Below are positions 1 to 3,885 of a stretch of 6,567 nt of DNA, in pieces (within the stretch, counting starts at the first letter, position 1; every line of letters starts with the position of its first letter). The notes beneath the pieces are model-generated. The model saw only the letters and a list, made by a program, of their open reading frames with translations, searched no databases and was not told the DNA's origin. The translations under genes were made by a program, and so were the position numbers. Source of the stretch: an uncultured Oscillospiraceae bacterium (GTDB lineage: Bacteria; Bacillota; Clostridia; Oscillospirales; Oscillospiraceae); assembly GCA_910587785.1 (NCBI GenBank), contig CAJUOA010000140.1, forward strand, positions 1 through 6,567, in the 5' to 3' direction.

Positions 1-55
1 CGTATTGGACACTAGAACCTGAATCTAGCGAGTCTGCCAATTCCACCACTCGCGC
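1..55 (-). tRNA. tRNA-Leu(CAG), 3' part cut off by the window edge
   Basis: Read on the minus strand, this begins with acceptor strand GCGCGAG, then TG, then a leucine-type D arm containing GGAATTGGCAGA. An anticodon stem CTAGA/TCTAG follows, closing a seven-base loop TTCAGGT, so the anticodon is CAG and it reads CUG. The start of the long variable arm (TGTCC) typical of leucine tRNAs is visible; the T arm and acceptor 3' strand lie outside the window. It sits 31 bases after tRNA-Leu(GAG) and is probably co-transcribed with it from the promoter at 204-232. One oddity is that the middle pair of the three-base D stem appears to be T-T (GTG facing CTC), where a Watson-Crick pair is expected. Confidence 0.9.
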
Positions 56-86
56 CCATAATCCACTTTTTCGCTGGGAAAAGAAG

Positions 87-171
87 TGGTGCGAGTGACG
101 GGACTTGAACCCGTACGTCTGTTGACACACGCCCCTCAAACGTGCCTGTCTACCAGTTCCAGCACACTCGC
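87..171 (-). tRNA. tRNA-Leu(GAG)
   Basis: This is a complete 85-base class II tRNA on the minus strand. Acceptor GCGAGTG pairs with CACTCGC, followed by discriminator A and an encoded CCA. The D stem is CTG/CAG around GAACTGGTAGA. The anticodon stem CACGT/GCGTG holds loop TTGAGGG, so the anticodon is GAG and it reads CUC and CUU. A long variable arm and a T arm ACGGG-TTCAAGT-CCCGT follow. It is the first gene of a tRNA unit, about 26 bases downstream of the predicted transcription start. Two CUN-box leucine tRNAs in tandem fit a genome rich in CTC and CTG codons. Confidence 0.97.
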
Positions 172-203
172 ATTTAAACTTCTTTTGGACACCAGCAAAA
201 ATG

Positions 204-232
204 ATTATAGCGCTTCGAGGCCGCTTTGTCAA
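204..232 (-). promoter_or_regulatory. Consensus SigA/sigma-70 promoter for the tRNA-Leu operon
   Basis: On the minus strand there is a perfect -35 box TTGACA (232-227), a 17-base spacer, and a perfect -10 box TATAAT (209-204). Transcription should start near 197, about 26 bases before tRNA-Leu(GAG). Both hexamers and the spacing match the consensus exactly, as expected for a highly expressed stable-RNA unit. It lies after the terminator of the sirtuin unit, so the tRNAs form an independent transcript. Confidence 0.93.
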
Positions 233-243
233 CTATAAATTTC

Positions 244-270
244 AAAAAATCCCGACTTTTTTCTTTCGGG
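244..270 (-). terminator. Intrinsic terminator after the sirtuin gene
   Basis: On the minus strand a five-base stem CCCGA/TCGGG (270-266 with 255-251) closes an A-rich ten-base loop and is followed by ATTTTTT. The stem is short but GC-rich and the U-tract is good. A further small hairpin, GGAGC-GAAA-GCCCC with one A-C mismatch, lies just upstream at 291-278. Placement between the sirtuin stop and the tRNA promoter supports a role in ending the GNAT-sirtuin transcript. Confidence 0.65.
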
Positions 271-320
271 TCTGAGAGGGGCTTTCGCTCCAGCCAAAAC
301 TGTGATACAATGGGCCTGTC

Positions 321-1034
321 TCACACCTGGGCCATCACCTGTCCGATGGGTTCGCTGATGGTCAGGTCCGCGCCCATGCCGTGGAGCTCGGTCTTGTTGA
401 TGACCACCAGCTTTCTGCCCCGGTAGTAGTGGACCAGCCCGGCGGCAGGGTAGACGGTGAGGGAGGTGCCGCCGATGATGAGCACCTCCGCCTGCCGTAT
501 GGCGGAGATGGCCCGGGCGAGGACATCCTGGTCCAGGCCCTCCTCGTAGAGCACCACATCCGGCTTGATGGCCCCGCCGCAGCGGCAGCGGGGCACGCCC
601 GTGGTCTCCGAGACGGCCTCCACGCCGTGGAACGCGCCGCACCGGGTGCAGTAGTTGCGCAGGACGCTGCCATGGAGCTCCAGGACGTTCCGGCTCCCCG
701 CCTTTTGGTGAAGGCCGTCGATGTTCTGGGTGATGACCGCCCGGAGCTTCCCCGCCGCCTCCAGCTCTGCGAGCTTCCGGTGGGCGGCGTTGGGCTGGGC
801 GTCCAGGCAGAGCATCTTGGCCCGGTAGAAGCGGTAGAACTCCTCCGGGCTGGTCTCGTAAAAGCTGCGGCTGAGGATGGTCTCCGGCGGGTAGGCGTAC
901 TGCTGGTGGTAGAGCCCGTCCACACTGCGGAAATCCGGGATGCCGCTCTCTGTGCTGACCCCCGCTCCGCCAAAAAACACGATATTATTACTTTCTGTAA
1001 TCCAATCCTTCAAAATTTTCACTGCATCTGTCAT
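321..1034 (-). CDS. cobB: Sir2-family NAD-dependent protein deacylase (sirtuin)
   Basis: The 237-residue protein is the usual size for a bacterial sirtuin and should be cytoplasmic, removing acyl groups from lysines at the cost of NAD+. The family motifs are complete: the NAD-binding GAGVS near residues 23-27 followed by GIPDFRS (31-37), TQNIDGLH (102-109), and catalytic His121 in HGS. A zinc site is formed by Cys129/Cys132 and Cys150/Cys152, and GGTS (188-191) and N213 complete the NAD pocket. The start ATG overlaps the stop of the upstream GNAT gene (ATGA), and its AGGAGGG ribosome site lies inside the last codons of that gene, so translation is probably coupled. No residue is missing, so activity is expected. 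Whether it prefers acetyl or longer acyl groups cannot be read here; the symbol is by family. Confidence 0.95.
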   Translation of the reverse strand: MTDAVKILKDWITESNNIVFFGGAGVSTESGIPDFRSVDGLYHQQYAYPPETILSRSFYETSPEEFYRFYRAKMLCLDAQPNAAHRKLAELEAAGKLRAVITQNIDGLHQKAGSRNVLELHGSVLRNYCTRCGAFHGVEAVSETTGVPRCRCGGAIKPDVVLYEEGLDQDVLARAISAIRQAEVLIIGGTSLTVYPAAGLVHYYRGRKLVVINKTELHGMGADLTISEPIGQVMAQV

Positions 1035-1588
1035 CGCTCATCCCTCCTGCTTTCGGTTGACAGGGAAAATCTGAGATATCTATCATCAGGTGTGTCCACG
1101 AATTTCGGCACGACCTCCTCCGCGTCCTCACACCCCATGGCGAAGTAGAACGCCACGGTCTCCTCCGTGGGCACCGCGGAGAGAAACACGGTCTCCGCGC
1201 CCATGCGCCGCGCCCGCTCCATCCCGGCGGCAAAGAGCCGCCTGCCCACGCCCTGCCGCTGGTACCGGTCATCCACAAAGAGCATGGCGAGGTTCAGCGT
1301 CCGGCCTGCCGCGCCTCCGAAGCGGCCGTCCAACGCCAGGAAGCCTGCAAGGACATCCCCGGCAAAGCATCCCAGGACACAGCCCCCCGATGAGCGTATT
1401 GCCTCCAGATACTCCGGGACCCAGAGCCGCTTTTCCGCGTCCCAACTGCGGACCTTCTGGATCTCGACCTCCTCCAGGCACCATTGACCGTCCCGCTTTT
1501 TCCACACGCGGCCATAGACCTGCTCATGGGCAAAGTCCTGCACAAAATCACTTTTTAAGTCCTCATGACCCAGCTCCCTGATCGTCAC
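1031..1588 (-). CDS. GNAT-family N-acetyltransferase
   Basis: This is a cytoplasmic acetyl-CoA-dependent acetyltransferase of about 185 residues, substrate unknown. The GNAT core lies in the C-terminal half: a beta strand with AGDVLAGFLAL (76-86), motif A with LFVDDRYQRQGVGRRLF (103-119) whose Q-x-x-G-x-G loop binds pyrophosphate, and a C-terminal FYFAMGCE (147-154) whose Tyr148 is the usual acid position. The first 70 residues are less typical and contain a Trp/charge-rich stretch. I prefer the GTG start at 1588: AGGGGG lies seven bases upstream, and the resulting N-terminus MTIREL is typical of GNATs. An in-frame TTG at 1606 has no ribosome site. The gene overlaps the sirtuin start by four bases. 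I found no convincing promoter in the 40-base gap to the divergent gene at 1629. Confidence 0.9.
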   Translation of the reverse strand: MTIRELGHEDLKSDFVQDFAHEQVYGRVWKKRDGQWCLEEVEIQKVRSWDAEKRLWVPEYLEAIRSSGGCVLGCFAGDVLAGFLALDGRFGGAAGRTLNLAMLFVDDRYQRQGVGRRLFAAGMERARRMGAETVFLSAVPTEETVAFYFAMGCEDAEEVVPKFVDTPDDRYLRFSLSTESRRDER

Positions 1589-1595
1589 GCCCCAT

Positions 1596-1601
1596 CCCCC
1601 T
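1596..1601 (-). promoter_or_regulatory. Ribosome binding site deciding the GNAT start
   Basis: AGGGGG on the minus strand sits seven bases before the GTG at 1588. The upstream in-frame TTG (1606-1604) lies before this site and cannot use it, so the site favours the shorter 185-residue protein. Confidence 0.6.
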
Positions 1602-1628
1602 AACAAAATTTATGAAAGGAAGCATCCC

Positions 1629-1964
1629 ATGAACATCCAGATTTTCGGCTCCTCCAAGTGCTTCGACACCAAGAAAGCGGAGCGCTGGTTCAAGGAACGC
1701 CGCATCAAGTACCAGTATATCGACCTGCCCAAGAAGGGCCTCTCTCCGGGGGAGTACCGCTCCATCCGCCAGAAGCTGTCCTTTGAGCAGCTGGTAAATA
1801 CGGACTGCAAAGCCTATCAGGACCTATACATGGCGTATATCACCCCCGAGGCCGCAGAGGAGAAGCTCCTGGACAACCCCCAGCTCTTCCGCACGCCCAT
1901 CGTCCGCAGCGGGAAGCTGGTCACCATCGGCTACCGCCCGGAGGTCTGGGAGACCTGGGAGTGA
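1629..1964 (+). CDS. ArsC/Spx/YffB-like small thioredoxin-fold protein
   Basis: This 111-residue protein is full length for the ArsC-like family. The N-terminus MNIQIFGSSKC is the first beta strand leading to the single active-site Cys11, followed by FDTKKAERWFKER. This pattern is close to the C-x-T-x-KKA of YffB-type proteins and lacks the CxxC of redox-sensing Spx. RTPIVR (88-93) with the cis-proline loop and a C-terminal GYRPEVWE complete the fold. A second cysteine, Cys60, is present; whether it could resolve a disulfide is not clear. The start ATG follows AAAGGA at a normal distance. It is the only plus-strand gene here, converging on the rhomboid-like gene across the palindrome cluster. 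True arsenate reductase activity is doubtful because no other arsenic genes are near; a redox or regulatory role is equally possible. Confidence 0.85.
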   Translation: MNIQIFGSSKCFDTKKAERWFKERRIKYQYIDLPKKGLSPGEYRSIRQKLSFEQLVNTDCKAYQDLYMAYITPEAAEEKLLDNPQLFRTPIVRSGKLVTIGYRPEVWETWE

Positions 1965-1971
1965 CCCATGA

Positions 1972-2048
1972 GCAAAGCTACGCTTTGCGAACAAAAAGTT
2001 TTTTCTTTTCTGCTCCTCTTTTCTTTTGTACACAAAAGAAAAGAGGAG
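1972..2048. terminator. Triple palindrome between convergent genes, probable bidirectional terminator
   Basis: Three inverted repeats stand in a row between the stops at 1964 (+) and 2057 (-). The first is GCAAAGC-TAC-GCTTTGC (1972-1988). The second is a weaker AT-only hairpin around AAAAAGTTTTTT (1989-2005), which supplies a T-run for plus-strand transcripts. The third has arms of 17 bases with a perfect match (2013-2029 with 2032-2048), the left arm all C/T apart from one G near the tip. For minus-strand transcripts the third hairpin comes first. Position and structure suggest termination in both directions. The complexity is more than a simple terminator needs, so a dispersed palindromic repeat is also possible. 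Confidence 0.65.
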
Positions 2049-2056
2049 TCCCCGCC

Positions 2057-2905
2057 TCACTCGGTAAAGTGGGTATGGTTAAAAATATGGTCCTCGCAGA
2101 AGCAGTGGTACCCGGCGCACTTGGAGCAGTAGCGGAACTGAAGGTCGGGGTAGTCGGTATCAGTCCGCCCGCAGACGGAGCACTTGTGGTGATACCCCTT
2201 CTGCCGCTGCTGCTCCTTGACCGCCCGGCGGAACTGCACCGCCTGGGGCCGGGTGTGGGCTTTCACCCGGTCCGCCTTCCGCAGGAAGTCCGGGGTAAAG
2301 AACACGAACAGGTTCAGCAGGGCCACGATGGGCATGAGCGCCTGCCCCCACATCCTGGCGGCAATGGCCGTGACCACGCTCAGGGCGTACAGGATGCCCT
2401 CCAGGGCGGCGAGCCACTTCATCTTCACCGGGATGATGAAGTAGATATTGACCATGGCGTCGGGGTAGTTCAGTGCAAAGGCCAGGAAGAGGGCGGTGTT
2501 GACGTAGACCGCGCCGTAGACCGGGACGGAGATGCCGTCGATCAGGTAGGCCAGCAGGGACGCCAGGGCGGTGAGCAGGGTGCCGCTGACGTAGTAGACG
2601 GTGAACTTCGTGCTTCCCCACAGCCGCTCCAGGCTCTCCCCCAGCCAGTAGTAGAAGAAGAGAGAGATCACCAGGAAGATCCCCCCGTTGGTGGGCAGGA
2701 GCACGTAGGTGACAATCCGCCACAGCTCCCCGCGGAGCACGGAGGCGGGGTCCATGCACAGGAAGTTCAGCGACCCGCCCCGGGCAAAGAGGCTCAGCAG
2801 GTAGATCACGGCGTTGGCCCCCACGATATAGCGCATCAGTCCGGGGATGCCCAGCCGGGGATGCAGGGCGCAGAAGCGCTCCACGGCTTCATTCAGCTTT
2901 TTCAA
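2057..2905 (-). CDS. Rhomboid-like membrane protein, probably inactive, with C-terminal Cys/His zinc-type tail
   Basis: The protein has 282 residues from the TTG start. A short amphipathic N-terminus is followed by about six hydrophobic segments near residues 25-41, 76-90, 103-123, 130-145, 164-183 and 190-204. The rhomboid L1 signature is visible as ELWRIVTYVLLP (60-71). Where active rhomboids carry G-x-S-G in TM4, this one has GAVYVNTALF (131-140) with no serine, and the TM6 region (MPIVALLNLFVFF) has no histidine, so it should not be a serine protease. After a basic cytoplasmic linker, a tail carries C242/C245, C260/C263, H267, C268, C270, H273, H277 and H279, which looks like one or two zinc sites. 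ATG at 2923 is in frame but lacks a spaced ribosome site. Function is unknown; sensing, chaperone or adaptor roles are possible. Confidence 0.85.
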   Translation of the reverse strand: MKKLNEAVERFCALHPRLGIPGLMRYIVGANAVIYLLSLFARGGSLNFLCMDPASVLRGELWRIVTYVLLPTNGGIFLVISLFFYYWLGESLERLWGSTKFTVYYVSGTLLTALASLLAYLIDGISVPVYGAVYVNTALFLAFALNYPDAMVNIYFIIPVKMKWLAALEGILYALSVVTAIAARMWGQALMPIVALLNLFVFFTPDFLRKADRVKAHTRPQAVQFRRAVKEQQRQKGYHHKCSVCGRTDTDYPDLQFRYCSKCAGYHCFCEDHIFNHTHFTE

Positions 2906-2912
2906 GGAAGAT

Positions 2913-2918
2913 CCCTCC
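2913..2918 (-). promoter_or_regulatory. Ribosome binding site deciding the rhomboid-like start (TTG)
   Basis: GGAGGG on the minus strand is seven bases before TTG at 2905. The in-frame ATG at 2923 lies upstream of it. With transcription predicted to start near 2934, the ATG would have an 11-base leader without a Shine-Dalgarno sequence. The TTG start therefore explains the sequence better. Confidence 0.6.
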
Positions 2919-2940
2919 AGCATTTTGGTATCGTGCCTCT

Positions 2941-2969
2941 ATTGTACTCCATCCGCGGGGAAAAGTCAT
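2941..2969 (-). promoter_or_regulatory. Candidate promoter for the rhomboid-like gene
   Basis: On the minus strand, TACAAT (2946-2941) is a five-of-six match to the -10 box, with ATGACT (2969-2964) 17 bases upstream as a four-of-six -35 box. It lies just after the terminator of the preceding unit, where a new promoter is needed. The -35 box is weak, so confidence is moderate. Confidence 0.45.
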
Positions 2970-2991
2970 CAAAAATCTTTGAACAACTCAC

Positions 2992-3027
2992 AAAAAACCG
3001 CACGCTCCCGTTTCCAGGGGCGTGCGG
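2992..3027 (-). terminator. Strong intrinsic terminator of the FtsA-like/lipoprotein unit
   Basis: On the minus strand, CCGCACGC-CCC pairs with GGG-(A bulge)-GCGTGCGG around loop TGGAAAC, followed directly by TTTTTT. The 11-pair, GC-rich stem with a six-base U-tract begins eight bases after the lipoprotein stop and is a textbook rho-independent terminator. Confidence 0.95.
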
Positions 3028-3035
3028 TCCTGCCT

Positions 3036-3842
3036 TCAGTTCACCGGCACCAGCTCGATCGCGCCGGTCTCATCATTCTGCTTATAGACCTGGGACATAT
3101 CGCTGCTCAGGTAGAAGGCCCCCAGATAAGTGTTGGTCTCCTCGGGGAGCTCCAGCAGGTACACGGTCATCTTCCGGCAGGAGATGCCGTTGACCCGCAC
3201 CCAGCCGTCAGCGGGGTAGACACGATACTCGCTCATGCTGTCCCCCGGCAGGCCCAGCACCTCCGGAGAGAGGCTGTTGAAGTACTCCAGCTGCTCGGTG
3301 AGGTTCTTGGGCGGGGTGTAGCCGCCCGACTCCTCCTCCTCAGGCACGTAGGGCGGGAGGACCTTGCCGTCCCGCTGGGCCACCTGGACGGCCACAGCGT
3401 ACTCCGACCAGGACACGATCACCTGAAAGATCTTAGGCGCGTCGTCGGTGGCCGCCGCCGACGCCTTCTCCAGGATCACGTCCCCGTGGGGCTGTTCCAT
3501 GTCCGGCTCCTCGGTGAGGGTATAGTTATCCGCGTCGGTGAGGGTGAACCCCTGCTCCGAGTCCCGCAGGACCTTGATGTAGCTTGCCGCCAGTTCCGAC
3601 GGGCTCTCCATCTTCTTATAGTGATAGACATACTCCTCCATCCCCTCGCCGATGGCCACCTTCGTGGGCGTGGAGATCGAGGCCAGGATCGCGGCCCCCT
3701 CGTCCATGACACTGTCCAGAGAGACCACCTGGTCATCTCCAACGGTGTAAGCGGCGGGGGCCTCGTCTGTTTTCTTCTTACAGCCGCCCAGAGTCAAAAC
3801 CAGCACCGAAGCCAGCAGAGCGGCAATGAGACGTTTTTTCAT
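3036..3842 (-). CDS. Lipoprotein of unknown function
   Basis: The 268-residue protein starts MKKRLIAALL, then a hydrophobic core and lipobox LTLGGC with Cys21, followed by KKK. It is therefore a Sec-exported, lipid-anchored protein of about 248 mature residues on the outer face of the membrane. I do not recognise the mature domain. It has two alpha/beta-looking parts, about 38-165 and 180-268, joined by an acidic, proline- and glycine-rich linker (EEEESGGYTPPKN, 168-180). The C-terminal part ends in a strand-rich YLSSDMSQVYKQ pattern. There is one cysteine (Cys222) after the lipobox. The ATG follows GAGGAA at about ten bases. The gene begins 43 bases after the FtsA-like stop, with no terminator or promoter visible between them, so both share a transcript. 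A role linked to the FtsA-like partner is inferred from context only. Confidence 0.85.
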   Translation of the reverse strand: MKKRLIAALLASVLVLTLGGCKKKTDEAPAAYTVGDDQVVSLDSVMDEGAAILASISTPTKVAIGEGMEEYVYHYKKMESPSELAASYIKVLRDSEQGFTLTDADNYTLTEEPDMEQPHGDVILEKASAAATDDAPKIFQVIVSWSEYAVAVQVAQRDGKVLPPYVPEEEESGGYTPPKNLTEQLEYFNSLSPEVLGLPGDSMSEYRVYPADGWVRVNGISCRKMTVYLLELPEETNTYLGAFYLSSDMSQVYKQNDETGAIELVPVN

Positions 3843-3885
3843 GCTGTCAGTTTCCTCACTTTGTCTTGCTTTGGATAGCGCCGCC

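Noticed and set aside
66..83. A small hairpin between the two tRNA genes (CTTTTTC facing GGGAAAAG).
   Set aside because: In the transcribed (minus) strand it carries a C-A mismatch and is AT-rich. It is not followed by a U-tract, so it is not supported as a terminator or processing signal.
381..1148. A 255-codon plus-strand reading frame opposite the sirtuin.
   Set aside because: It is the antisense shadow of a gene with all sirtuin motifs and has no ribosome binding site or recognisable domain.
1589..1628. A possible pair of divergent promoters between the GNAT and ArsC-like genes.
   Set aside because: The only -10-like strings (CATAAA, TAAATT) lack any reasonable -35 box at 16-18 bases on either strand. 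Promoters may lie inside the neighbouring genes.
1961..3193. A 410-codon plus-strand reading frame opposite the rhomboid-like gene.
   Set aside because: Its translation is low-complexity (Gly, His, Gln, Val-rich), matches no fold, and is antisense to a protein with clear membrane segments. Long antisense frames are expected in GC-rich DNA.
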